Assembly (NCBI RefSeq): GCF_036323735.1
Contig: NC_086038.1
Location: 25,276,001-25,340,000 of the forward strand
Length of the DNA: 64,000 bases
DNA from: Rattus norvegicus
Taxonomy: Eukaryota > Chordata > Mammalia > Rodentia > Muridae
Reading direction: 5' to 3'
Every line of letters starts with the position of its first letter. Position 1 is the first letter of the stretch. The position numbers and the translations under genes were made by a program. Below, in pieces: positions 45,401 to 53,433 of this stretch. The notes beneath the pieces were generated by a model. That model saw nothing but the letters and a program-made list of their open reading frames with translations, did no database searches and was not told the DNA's origin.

Positions 45401-48400
45401 AAAGGAATATATAGCAACACATCCAGAAATATGTCCTGTGTGTTTAACTAAAATCATGTCTAATCCAGAAAAAAAAAGTATATTCCAATGGAGTCATTTT
45501 TACAAACATTTTGAAAAGGTCTTATGTGCATGCTTTTCTATGCTCTTTGCATATTTATAGTGTTTTGTGTGTGCAGTGGGGAAATAGCATGTATTTATAG
45601 TGTTTTTTGTGTGCACAGTGGGGAAATAGCACGTGTGGAGACGGGAGACAGAGGGTGAGAGATCAGGCTGTGGTGGTCAGAGGATCAACCTGGGAGTCAG
45701 TTCTCAATTTCTACCTGGGAGTTAAATTTGGTTGTCAGTTTGGTGGAAAGTGTCCTTACCTGGTGGACTCATCACCCCAGCCCCACCCTGGCTCCACAGC
45801 AGCATACTATCAAATTTATGACTGCACAGCTTTTGTTTCTGGGAATTTTGCCAACTGCTAACCTGGGCTACTACTTCGCTCTCAATGTTTTGTGCAGGTA
45901 GTTCCTCGGTGTCCTAGGTGCCCAGCTGATGAGCCACTTGCCATCATGAAGCCAGAGATTGTCTTCTTTGGTGAAAACTTACCAGAACAGTTTCATAGAG
46001 CCATGAAGTATGACAAAGATGAAGTTGACCTCCTCATTGTTATTGGGTCTTCTCTGAAAGTAAGACCAGTAGCACTAATTCCAAGTAAGTTGGTTTAGGG
46101 GACAGTTCTGCGTGCTGAGTTGTGGATCTGTGTAAGATGTGACTGTTTTTATTTAGAGAATAGTTGGAAGGTCTAACCTGTACTTTTTAGGTGATCTTCA
46201 TAAAGTGACATTTTGATATGGGAATGGGGCTACGAAGACAGAACTAACATCAAATTTTAATTGTTCATATAAAATCAAAGCAAAACTATGTGACTCATGC
46301 TTTTTAGTAGTATGTATATTAAAGTCAGCTTCAATTAATTCCATGTTTATTTTTATGTTTGGGTGTTTTGTCTGCATGTGTGCCTACTTTGGCCAGACAA
46401 GAATGTTAAGAGTGTACCCTTCCACCCAAAGTGGTTCTCAACCTTCCTAATGATTCAGTCCTTTAGTACAATTCATGTTATAACCTCTAGTGATAAAATT
46501 AGTTTTGTTACTTAATAACTGTAATTTTGCTAGTTATAAATCACAATGTAAATGTTTTTTTCTGATGGTCTTCGGCAACCCCTGTGAAAGGCTTATTTAA
46601 CCCCCAAAGGAGTTTTAACCCACAGTTTGTGACCCACCGCTCTAGAATATGTATAGTATCTCCCCACTGTGCACACAAAAACACTATAAATACATGCTAT
46701 TTCCCCACTGCACACACAAAACACTATAAATATGCAAAGAGCATATTCATCAGTCCATCTCTGGGACACACCATCTACACACACAGTTCTCATCACACAG
46801 TCAAGAGCACCATTCTTGAGAGGATCCAGGATGAGTTCCTCACATCCAAATAAGTTTGTCTCCAGTTTATAGGGGATCTGTTGCTCCATTTGGCCAAGTA
46901 CTCGAATTGTACATGCACATGTATGGAGTATAGAGACACATAGTGCACCTTCCCCTATACACACATAGACACACTTTTTTTTTTGGTTCTTTTTTTTTTC
47001 AGGAGCTGGGGACCGAACCCAGGGCCTTGCGCTTCCTAGGCAAGCGCTCTACCACTGAGCTAAATCCCCAACCCCGACACACTCTACTTCTTGAGACAAG
47101 ATCTCACTACACTTGGCACTGGGACATCTATGTAGACTAGGTTAGCCCTAGAGAATAGAGAATGCCTGTTCAGTCTCTCCTGAGTGATGGGATCAAAGGC
47201 ATGTGCTACTGCTCCCAGCTAATCTTCGGTAGCCAGGAGTGGTGGTATATACCTGTCTGTAAACCATGTGGTATAGGGTAAAGGCAGGAGAGTCAGGAGT
47301 TCAAACAATAGCTTCTACTTAGCAAATTTTGGGGCCAGCCTGGGATATATATTAAAAAAAAGTTTATTCCTTAACAGTTGTAGCTCCACAAGGGTATTTG
47401 CTTATGTCCAGGAACATAGCCTATTGGCTAACATAATCCCAAAAGGTGATTTTTCCTTTTTTTTAATTGAAACTACCCCTCCATGTCCAAGTTTCTGTCA
47501 TTCTTGATGTCTTGAAATGCATAAGGGTCCACCTGCCTTCTTTACGAAGTGTTAAAGCCGTGAGCCTCCAGGACTACTAGCTAGACTTTATTTTTTTAAG
47601 CTAATTCAGAGGATCTTGTTGATTAAAAATTTAAGCTCTCTGAACTTGAACATCTGTCTAATGAGCCTGAGACAGGATTGCCATAAAGTTTAAGGCCACA
47701 GAATAGCACAGCCTCAGTGGGAGAAAAGTACATGGTTATTGAGAGGAAATTGCTTCTGAAAATGTAAAATGCATCCCTGTTGACCCTTTTGTTGTTGTTG
47801 AGACAAGGTCTCATTGGGATTCCAGTGTTGGGATAAGGGAGTTGTCATTACATTTCTCTCCATTTTCTAACTTACCTTTTTACCTTTTTTTTTTAGGTTC
47901 TATACCCCATGAAGTGCCTCAAATATTAATAAATAGGGAACCTCTGCCTCATCTACATTTTGATGTAGAGCTTCTTGGAGACTGCGATGTCATAATTAAT
48001 GAGTTGTGTCATAGGTTAGGTGGCGAGTATGCCAAACTTTGTTGTAACCCTGTAAAGCTTTCAGAAATTACTGAAAAACCTCCACGAACACAAAAGGAAT
48101 TGGTTCATTTATCAGAGTTGCCACCAACACCTCTTCATATTTCAGAAGACTCAAGTTCACCTGAAAGAACTGTACCACAAGACTCTTCTGTGATTGCTAC
48201 ACTTGTAGACCAAACAATAAAGAACAAAGTTGACGATTTAGAAGTATCTGAACCAAAAAGTTGTGTGGAAGAAAAATCACAGGAAGTACAGACTTATAGG
48301 AATGTTGAGAGCATTAATGTGGAAAACCCAGATTTCAAGGCTGTTGGTTCCAGTACTGGAGACAAAAATGAAAGAACTTCTGTTGCAGAAACAGTGAGAA

Positions 48401-50403
48401 AATGCTGGCCTAATAGACTTGCAAAGGAGCAGATTAGTAAGCGTCTTGACGGTATGGAATGCTTTTTGTTGAACCACTTTCAAAGTACTGTGATCAGAGA
48501 AAGGAAAGATAACTGCTTTGACATTAGTTGATCAAGGTAGTGCTGGTATTATTTGTTTGTGTGTATTAAGCTGGAGTAAGTTTAGGTGATGTGTTTGTTT
48601 TTGTGTGATTAAACCTAGGGCTTCAAGCAGCTAGGCAGCTTGATCTGTCAACTGAGAGCCCCAAGAGTGGGTTTTAAAGTATATTGCTGTGCTGTTTTAA
48701 GTGGCAGAAATGATTTATTTAAAAAGGTGGCTCACCAGGTAAATGTACTCTTGAGTCTTGAGTGCTTACTGTGGGTCATTTTATGATCTTACAAGGCAGG
48801 AGCCATGTTCTAGGTGGCAAAACTCAGGGTTTAAAAGATCTTATCACATATATATGTATGTGTGTCTCATTGATATGACCCCTGGAAGGTAATTGGGTTA
48901 TACCTTCCTCTAGAGACTCAACCCTCTGGGCTGCCTTGTTTAAGATCTGAAAACAGGATTCCTATCTATCTACTGGACATCTATTTTGTCCTATTAACAT
49001 AAGCAAGATACTTGACATTTTGAAGAATCATATGTTAAGCATAAAGTATGGCCCCATAAGAGTCTTAAAGGCCTCATTTGGACAGCAAGCTGGCCTTTAA
49101 ATGTGTGTACTTTGATCCTTGGTAAGCATCTTAACCATAACAATTGGGACAACAACAGAGCACTATAATATAAAATCTATATACCCTTTATATGCACAAA
49201 TACCCAACAGACTTCTTAAGGGCAAGGGTCTCATTATATAGCCCTGAGAGGTCTGCTTTTGTACCTGAGTGCTGGGATTCATAACATCTGTAGTTTCTTT
49301 GACAGTTACCTGGCACTCATCTGTCTGTCTTGAGTGCTAGGATTGTAGCCATGAGCTATCACAGCCTAGCCAAGAAATCTCCCCAGACTATAACTATGTA
49401 CCACCATACCTGGTTTATATAAAGCTATGTAGGATTTCAGGGCCAGCACTCTGTCGGTGAACAAATTTTAGTTGAGTAGAATATTTGGCCTTTAACCATA
49501 CGTACAACACAGCATACTAAATTCTGGAGACACAATCTATTTTTGTCTGAGATTTTTTTTTTTTAAATACTAAAATGCTAAAGCTGAATAAATACTTGGT
49601 TTCCGACAAAACACCACTCCACAAAATTTTAAGATTTATTTATGTATATGAGTGCCTATCCCATAGGAAAGGACATCAGGTTTTATTTTTTGTGAGCCAT
49701 CTCTCTGGCCTAGAACCCTGTTAAATAATTTATGCTAGAAATGGTGGCAAAGAAGCGAGTTAGGCAACAAACACACACTGGCCCCTTCCCCCAACATAGG
49801 CATAATCTGGACACACCAACTAAAGGCTTTATGCTCTGGGAGCTGCACTTGGCCTGGAAGCCATGGGCTGGGAACAAGTTTTGGAAGAATGTTTCTAGTT
49901 ATCTTGGATAAGTTACTTAGTCTGTTCTTTCTAAAACAATGCAAATGGTAGACTTGAAGAATTAAAATGAGTTCAAGGCAAAGCTGTCTCAAGAGTAGCA
50001 AGTCAACAAGTTTAGGTATACCTAAGGGACACTTAGACTTCCAAGTGACATTTATTATTTCTGTATTTCAGGTAATCAATACTTGTTTGTACCACCAAAT
50101 CGTTACATATTTCATGGTGCTGAGGTATACTCAGACTCTGAAGATGACGCCTTATCCTCTAGTTCCTGTGGCAGTAACAGTGACAGTGGCACATGCCAGA
50201 GTCCAAGTTTAGAAGAACCCTTGGAAGATGAAAGTGAAATTGAAGAGTTCTACAATGGCTTGGAAGATGATGCTGACAGACCGGAGTGTGCTGGAGGATC
50301 TGGAGCTGACGGAGGGGATCAAGAGGCAGTTAATGAAGCTATAGCCATGAAACAGGAATTAACAGATGTAAACTGTACACCAGACAAATCAGAGCACTAT
50401 TGA
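30015..50403 (+). CDS. Sirt1: Sirt1, NAD-dependent protein deacetylase sirtuin-1 (9 coding exons, complete)
   Basis: Class I sirtuin that removes acetyl groups from lysines of histones, p53, FOXO, PGC-1alpha and others, using NAD+ and releasing nicotinamide and O-acetyl-ADP-ribose; mainly nuclear. Joined exons 30015-30426, 32110-32226, 33362-33603, 37816-37968, 43790-43937, 44574-44653, 45898-46084, 47897-48451 and 50072-50403 give 2226 nt, or 741 residues plus stop, close to mouse (737) and human (747). Visible: basic NLS KRPRR at 34-38, acidic stretch 113-125, second basic cluster KRKKRK 227-232, Rossmann motif GAG at 255-257 with GIPDFR at 263-268, QNID at 339-342, catalytic His357 (human His363), zinc cysteines 365/368/389/392, and the C-terminal ESA-like segment around 626-650. 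The ATG at 30015 begins the familiar MADEAALALQ N terminus. No stop, frameshift or lost active-site residue was seen. The C terminus ends DKSEHY, three residues past the mouse DKS. Confidence 0.97.
30427..32109 (+). other. Sirt1 intron 1
   Basis: GC-rich start, a T(24) run at about 30824, a reverse B2 at 31613-31810 and reverse B1 pieces from 31845. Confidence 0.9.
31613..31810 (-). mobile_element. B2 SINE in Sirt1 intron 1
   Basis: Antisense to Sirt1; CACAGATTTTATTTT duplicated at 31598-31612 and 31811-31825. Confidence 0.92.
32110..32226 (+). CDS. Sirt1: Sirt1 coding exon 2
   Basis: Acceptor ...TTTGACAG, donor GTATGC. It starts with the last two bases of Asp138 and ends with the first base of Gly177. 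It encodes DNLLLADEIITNG and the serine-rich SHASSSDWTPRPRIG, matching the SIRT1 region before the catalytic core. Confidence 0.95.
   Translation, partial: TTSCWLMRSSLMAFIPVKVMTMTEHHTQALVTGLQGHG
32263..32362. repeat. (TTCC)n tract in Sirt1 intron 2
   Basis: About 100 bp of TTCC/CCCT units, 37 bp after the exon 2 donor. Confidence 0.95.
33011..33165 (+). mobile_element. B1 SINE in Sirt1 intron 2
   Basis: GTGGTGGCATGCACCTTTTT to ACCAAACCAAC tail. Confidence 0.8.
33362..33603 (+). CDS. Sirt1: Sirt1 coding exon 3
   Basis: Acceptor ...TTAATATAG, donor GTAAGT. It encodes residues 178-257: the helical N-terminal module that binds activating compounds in the human protein, the basic cluster KRKKRK, and the start of the Rossmann fold (IIVLTGAG). 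Phase joins exons 2 and 4 exactly. Confidence 0.96.
34591..34769 (+). mobile_element. B2 SINE in Sirt1 intron 3
   Basis: Full-length, sense to Sirt1; 17-bp duplication AAGAATCTCAGTTGTGG at 34574-34590 and 34770-34786. Confidence 0.95.
37178..37769 (-). mobile_element. LINE-1 3' end, 5'-truncated, in Sirt1 intron 3
   Basis: Rat L1 3' UTR in antisense: poly-T start, CTTGAATATTTCTTATG, the C-rich G-quadruplex-complement region and CCTCTGTGTTTGCTGTATTC. Target duplication GAAGGCAGACAATTT at 37163-37177 and 37770-37784. Confidence 0.93.
37816..37968 (+). CDS. Sirt1: Sirt1 coding exon 4
   Basis: 51 whole codons, residues 258-308, beginning VSVSCGIPDFRS, the NAD-binding loop. Acceptor ...TATATTTCAG, donor GTGTCA. 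A LINE-1 fragment with its duplicated target ends only 31 bp upstream. Because the exon is in phase 0 at both ends, skipping it would keep frame but remove the NAD-binding motif. Confidence 0.96.
37969..43789 (+). other. Sirt1 intron 4 (5.8 kb)
   Basis: The longest Sirt1 intron. It holds a reverse B1 about 38815-38945, B3 copies about 40214-40440 and 40439-40615, a reverse B3 about 41520-41755, a B2 (42212-42387) and a B3 about 42889-43095; 40750-41500 is AT-rich and unassigned. Confidence 0.8.
42212..42387 (+). mobile_element. B2 SINE in Sirt1 intron 4
   Basis: AAAAGTTTTTAGA duplicated at 42199-42211 and 42388-42400. Confidence 0.93.
43790..43937 (+). CDS. Sirt1: Sirt1 coding exon 5
   Basis: Residues 309-357 plus one base. 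Acceptor ...ATTATATAG, donor GTTAGT. It contains QNIDTLE (339-342 binds NAD) and the catalytic histidine in QCHG. Confidence 0.96.
44331..44520 (+). mobile_element. B2/B3 SINE in Sirt1 intron 5
   Basis: GAGGCTGGAGAGACGGCTC with an internal GAGCATTAAGAGCA duplication. Confidence 0.7.
44574..44653 (+). CDS. Sirt1: Sirt1 coding exon 6
   Basis: 80 nt: completes Gly358 and encodes SFATASCLICKYKVD through Gln384. It carries the first zinc-binding CxxC (Cys365, Cys368). Acceptor ...GTTTTAG, donor GTAATT. Confidence 0.95.
45199..45374 (+). mobile_element. B2 SINE in Sirt1 intron 6
   Basis: GGGCTAGAGAGATGGCTCAG to AATAAATCTTAAAAAAA. Confidence 0.92.
45539..45624 (+). repeat. Left arm of inverted repeat flanking Sirt1 exon 7
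   Basis: 86 bp in intron 6 that equals the reverse complement of 46661-46745 except for one T in a T-run. The arm is itself a doubled unit: TTTATAGTGTTTT...GTGCAGTGGGGAAATAG occurs twice. Confidence 0.92.
45630..45784 (-). mobile_element. B3 SINE next to the left arm
   Basis: Reverse B3, ending ATCACCCCAGCCCC; lies between the left arm and exon 7. Confidence 0.55.
45898..46084 (+). CDS. Sirt1: Sirt1 coding exon 7
   Basis: 187 nt, residues 385-446 plus one base. It encodes PRCPRCP with the second zinc pair (Cys389, Cys392) and the core strand LLIVIGSSLKV. Acceptor ...TTGTGCAG, donor GTAAGT. Skipping would shift frame. The exon sits inside a 1,036-bp loop between the two arms of a near-perfect inverted repeat. 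Confidence 0.96.
46433..46652. mobile_element. URR1-like remnant in Sirt1 intron 7
   Basis: GTGGTTCTCAACCTTCC start and AACCCACAGTTTGTGACCC end; lies between exon 7 and the right arm. Confidence 0.65.
46661..46745 (-). repeat. Right arm of inverted repeat flanking Sirt1 exon 7
   Basis: 85 bp in intron 7 (CACTATAAATACATGCTAT and CACACAAAACACTATAAA on +), complementary to the left arm; 577 bp after the exon 7 donor. Confidence 0.92.
46976..47075 (-). mobile_element. ID SINE in Sirt1 intron 7
   Basis: The only intact ID inside Sirt1, antisense; GACACACT duplicated at 46968-46975 and 47076-47083. Confidence 0.92.
47897..48451 (+). CDS. Sirt1: Sirt1 coding exon 8
   Basis: 555 nt, the largest coding exon: end of the catalytic core (IPHEVPQILINRE, HFDVELLGDCD) and the disordered C-terminal linker, ending RLD plus one base of Gly632. 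The acceptor follows a pyrimidine run (TTTTTTTTAG); donor GTATGG. The reading frame stays open for 25 codons past the donor. Confidence 0.96.
48452..50071 (+). other. Sirt1 intron 8
   Basis: 1.6 kb. The exon 8 frame continues to a TGA at 48529-48531. The rest has only diverged SINE scraps (about 49220-49400). Confidence 0.8.
50072..50403 (+). CDS. Sirt1: Sirt1 coding exon 9 (terminal)
   Basis: 109 residues and TGA at 50401-50403. It encodes NQYLFVPPNRYIFHGAEVYS, the C-terminal segment that stabilises the deacetylase core in human SIRT1, then acidic/serine-rich sequence. It ends DKSEHY rather than the DKS remembered for mouse and human. Confidence 0.95.
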
Positions 50404-50428
50404 AGCTGTCCAGGTACAGGAATTGCTC

Positions 50429-50436
50429 CACCAGCA
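50429..50436 (+). promoter_or_regulatory. miR-138 seed match in Sirt1 3' UTR
   Basis: CACCAGCA, an 8mer, 26 nt after the stop codon. miR-138 has been reported to repress Sirt1; the sequence only shows the seed. Confidence 0.6.
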
Positions 50437-50460
50437 TTGGGAACTTTAGCATGTCAAAAA

Positions 50461-50467
50461 TGAATGT
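50461..50467 (+). promoter_or_regulatory. miR-181 seed match in Sirt1 3' UTR
   Basis: TGAATGT, 7mer-m8. miR-181 family regulation of Sirt1 has been published. Confidence 0.5.
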
Positions 50468-50708
50468 TTACTGTGAACTTGAACAAGGAGATCAGAAAGA
50501 TGTATTATTTATAGACTGGAAAATAGATTGTCTTCTTGGATAATTTTTAAAGTTCCATCATTTCTGTACTTTAATCAGCTGTTGGCTGACTTCATCTTCC
50601 TTTCAAGGTTCATTTGTATGATACATTCGTATGTATATAATTTCTTCGTTTTTGCCTAATTGAGTTTCAACATTTTAAAGTTTTCAAAAGCCATTGGAAT
50701 GTTAATGT

Positions 50709-50716
50709 AAAGGGAA
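50709..50716 (+). promoter_or_regulatory. miR-204/211 seed match in Sirt1 3' UTR
   Basis: AAAGGGAA, 8mer; 12 nt before a miR-9 8mer, close enough for cooperative action. Confidence 0.55.
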
Positions 50717-50728
50717 CAGCTTATCTAG

Positions 50729-50736
50729 ACCAAAGA
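50729..50736 (+). promoter_or_regulatory. miR-9 seed match in Sirt1 3' UTR
   Basis: ACCAAAGA, 8mer. miR-9 is a reported Sirt1 regulator in beta cells and neural cells. Confidence 0.6.
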
Positions 50737-50832
50737 ATGGTATTTCACACTTTTGTTTGTAACATTGAATAGTTTGAAACCCTCAATTTCTGTTCTGCTG
50801 AACTTTTATTTTTAGCACAGTTAACTTTTTAA

Positions 50833-50839
50833 ACACTGG
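50833..50839 (+). promoter_or_regulatory. miR-199a-5p seed match in Sirt1 3' UTR
   Basis: ACACTGG, 7mer-m8. miR-199a is a reported hypoxia-linked regulator of Sirt1. It lies 17 nt before the miR-22 match. Confidence 0.6.
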
Positions 50840-50856
50840 CATTTTCCAAAATTTAT

Positions 50857-50864
50857 GGCAGCTA
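50857..50864 (+). promoter_or_regulatory. miR-22 seed match in Sirt1 3' UTR
   Basis: GGCAGCTA, 8mer. miR-22 has been reported to target SIRT1 in senescence models. Confidence 0.55.
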
Positions 50865-51413
50865 ACTTTTTAAAATCACAAATGACTTGTAATGTGAGAA
50901 GGAAGTCAGCATCGCATTGGGAGCTCAGAGTTTGAGCATATTTATTGCATGGTTTTTTGTACTTGCTGCAGACGTGGTAATGTCCAAACAGGCCCCTGAG
51001 ACTAATCTGATAAATGATTTGGAAATGTTTCAGTTCTTCTAGAAACTATTGTGCCTGTCTATATAGGTCCCCTTAGTTTGAATATTTGCCATTGTTTAAT
51101 TAAATACCTATCACTGTGGTAGAGCCTCCATAGATCTTCACCACAAATACTGCCAAGATGTGAATTTGAATATGCAAAGCCTTTCTGACCCTAATGATGG
51201 TACTTCTACTGGGGAGAGTGTAATATTTTGGACTGCTGTTTTTCCATTAACAAGGAAGCAAAGGTCTCTTAATTAAAGTTCCAAAGTAATAAGATTAATT
51301 GTAACTCAACCAGAAAGTACATTGTCTCCTGTTGAGGATTTGGTGTAATGTATCCCAAGGGATGTGTATTATGGAGATGAATACAAATCCAATAGTCAAT
51401 GAAACTAGTTCCT

Positions 51414-51422
51414 ATTTATTTA
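51414..51422 (+). promoter_or_regulatory. AU-rich element ATTTATTTA in Sirt1 3' UTR
   Basis: Overlapping ATTTA pentamers. HuR is known to bind SIRT1 mRNA; which element it uses cannot be read from sequence. Confidence 0.45.
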
Positions 51423-51621
51423 AAAGCTTAGCTTGCCTTAAAACTAGGGATCAATTTTCTGAACTGCAGAAACTTTTAGCCTTTCAAACAGTTCACACCT
51501 CAGAAGGTCAGTATTTTACAGACTTCTTTGGAACATTGCCCCCAAATTTAAATATTCACGTTGGTTTAGTATTTATTACAAAAAAATGATTTGAAATATA
51601 GCTGTTCTTTATGCATAAAAT

Positions 51622-51645
51622 ACCCAGCTAGGACCGTTACTGCCA
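51622..51645 (+). promoter_or_regulatory. miR-34a site in Sirt1 3' UTR
   Basis: ACCCAGCTAGGACC...ACTGCCA matches the published miR-34a site of human SIRT1 apart from CCATT read here as CCGTT. The seed match is 7mer-A1 (ACTGCCA, 51639-51645) with supplementary pairing upstream. miR-34a links p53 to SIRT1. Confidence 0.75.
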
Positions 51646-51720
51646 GAGGATAAAGTATTAAGTAGCTCATTTCCCTACCTAAAATATTCTCAATCTGAAT
51701 TTATTTGGCTACACTAAAGA

Positions 51721-51728
51721 ATGCAGTA
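51721..51728 (+). promoter_or_regulatory. miR-217 seed match in Sirt1 3' UTR
   Basis: ATGCAGTA, 8mer; miR-217 is a reported endothelial Sirt1 regulator. Confidence 0.55.
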
Positions 51729-51815
51729 TATTTAGTTTTCCATTTGCATGATGTGTTTGTGCTATAGACAATATTTTAAATTGAAAAATTTGTTTTAAAT
51801 TATTTTTACAGTGAA

Positions 51816-51822
51816 GACTGTT
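51816..51822 (+). promoter_or_regulatory. miR-132/212 seed match in Sirt1 3' UTR
   Basis: GACTGTT, 7mer-m8, near the 3' end of the UTR. miR-132 repression of SIRT1 has been reported in adipocytes. Confidence 0.5.
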
Positions 51823-51964
51823 TTCAGCTCTTTTTATATTGTACATAGACTTTTATGTAATCTGGCATATGTTTTGTAGACCGTTTAATGACTGGATTAT
51901 CTTCCTCCAACTTTTGAAATACAAAAACAGTGTTTTATACTTGTATCTTGTTTTAAAGTCTTAT

Positions 51965-51970
51965 ATTAAA
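51965..51970 (+). terminator. Sirt1: Sirt1 polyadenylation signal (ATTAAA)
   Basis: ATTAAA, the commonest variant signal, in an AT-rich setting with T-rich sequence downstream. It is at the expected distance for a SIRT1 3' UTR of about 1.6-1.8 kb. Confidence 0.7.
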
Positions 51971-51987
51971 ATTGTCATTTGACTTTT

Positions 51988-52829
51988 TCCCCGTTAACTT
52001 CCATTGTTCATAGCATACCACCCCAGTAAGGTATCACTAAATGCCTCAGGAAAGTACTTAAGTTTACCACAAGGTAAAGCTGTTACCTGTGTTAACCTGA
52101 GTTTTCCAATGTTAGACCAAATGAATCCAAAGCTGGTCATGTAAAAGACGACCTGGCAGAAAGGTATACGTATACCTGAGTGGAGAAGTGGTTGTATGGA
52201 TTGGTCTGTGGTTCCCACTCCTGCCACAGTGGATGTCGAGATGACATCTTGTAAATACTCTTAATGCCTTCTACACAGGAACTTCAATAGTACTTTCATC
52301 AGTAACTGTGAAGGAAGCTATTTATCCTTATAAAATCTCCTTTTTACAGAAAGATCACTTTGAAGGAAAAAGGTATGTGTCCCAACCTCTCAATAGCCCA
52401 AACAGCCTCACCTCAACAATTCAGAATAAATAGTTGGCTGCAAAAATGAGATGGATCCACAGATTTACAGCGGTTGATTGCATAGTATTAGGAAGTTGAA
52501 ATGTTAAGCTTTTTATGGCGTTTTTGCTTGTAGTATAGTTAGCAGAATCAACTCACTTTCACATGAGACAGCACCATAAGATCTGTACCGTACTGCCAGC
52601 ATCAGTAGTTTTGAAGCTGTAACATGTGTTTCCCACTTGTTCTGTTTCTGGCAACCACTAGCCAACATATCTCAGGACTCAGAGAAAAAGGTTAAGTCTT
52701 AGGTCTTCATGGACATTTATTGTAGCAAAAAGATTGTTTCTACCATGCTTTTATAGTAGAATCTGCAAGTCAGACTGAATCATAATTTATAACCCTTAAA
52801 ACTCAGTTCAATAGAAACTACTGGTATCT
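51988..52829. other. Gap between the convergent Sirt1 and Herc4 3' ends
   Basis: About 840 bp with no SINE, LTR or credible ORF. It is unusually free of insertions compared with the rest of the window. Longer 3' isoforms of either gene could extend into it. Confidence 0.55.
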
Positions 52830-53224
52830 GAATGTCACTATTTTATTACAAAATCTTTATTTACAAAATGGAAAAATAATCAAATGACTATTGGCAGGCC
52901 CATAGTTTGTTTTTGTTTTTTGTTTTTTTTAGCCCAGTGATTGAAGCAACATTTCCATGCACCCACACATCAGGTCATTTCTGAAATATGCAAACTCTTA
53001 AAAATTACTGTTAGTAAAACTTTAATGTATTCACAATACTTGTATGTTTATGAGGATGGTACAATTCATGGTTCTGTACAGTTTTTAATTTTTGGCTTTC
53101 ATCATCAGTACAGTAGTGAACAATTTTTAGGCAAGAATTACAGAAGTAACTCTCACTGCTGAATTCACAAGAAAAACGAGTAGTTTGATGCCTTTGCACT
53201 AAACAGAAAGTCAGAACTCCAAGG
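52830..53224 (-). other. Herc4: Herc4 3' untranslated region (inferred end)
   Basis: Two minus-strand AATAAA signals occur at 52856-52861 and 52842-52847, about 370 bp after the stop; cleavage is inferred near 52830. The span is AT-rich with no recognised SINE. A longer alternative UTR cannot be excluded. Confidence 0.6.
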
Positions 53225-53433
53225 TTATATTAAACTGAAGCCTTCATTGTGATCAATAGCTTGGATCAGTTTACATCGTAGGGTTTCTTTCTCTGTATAT
53301 TTTGGGAGATCTAGAAGATTAAAACAGGTATGGGAAACCGGGAGATAGCTCTCACCACCTCCTGTTGACTGGATGACTAGTTTCAGACTCTTCATACCAA
53401 GAATAGGAATTCGATCACTACCTGTCAAAAATA
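53225..53433 (-). CDS. Herc4: Herc4 terminal coding exon (catalytic cysteine)
   Basis: Completes Leu, then FLTGSDRIPILGMKS through HTCFNLLDLP to NEGFSLI and TAA at 53225-53227. Acceptor ...CCTTGGCAG. The thioester cysteine codon is at 53324-53326. Confidence 0.95.

Larger units (their letters stand above)
50404..51987 (+). other. Sirt1: Sirt1 3' untranslated region
   Basis: About 1.58 kb after the stop, AT-rich, free of recognisable SINEs unlike the introns. It ends near the ATTAAA signal at 51965-51970; the exact cleavage site is inferred. It carries an AU-rich ATTTATTTA at 51414 and many microRNA seed matches listed separately. The absence of insertions fits selection on regulatory content. 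Confidence 0.85.

Noticed and set aside
47842..47896. Sirt1 exon 8 starting at an ATG at 47842
   Set aside because: The upstream part is the pyrimidine tract of the splice acceptor; phase and family sequence place the exon start at 47897.
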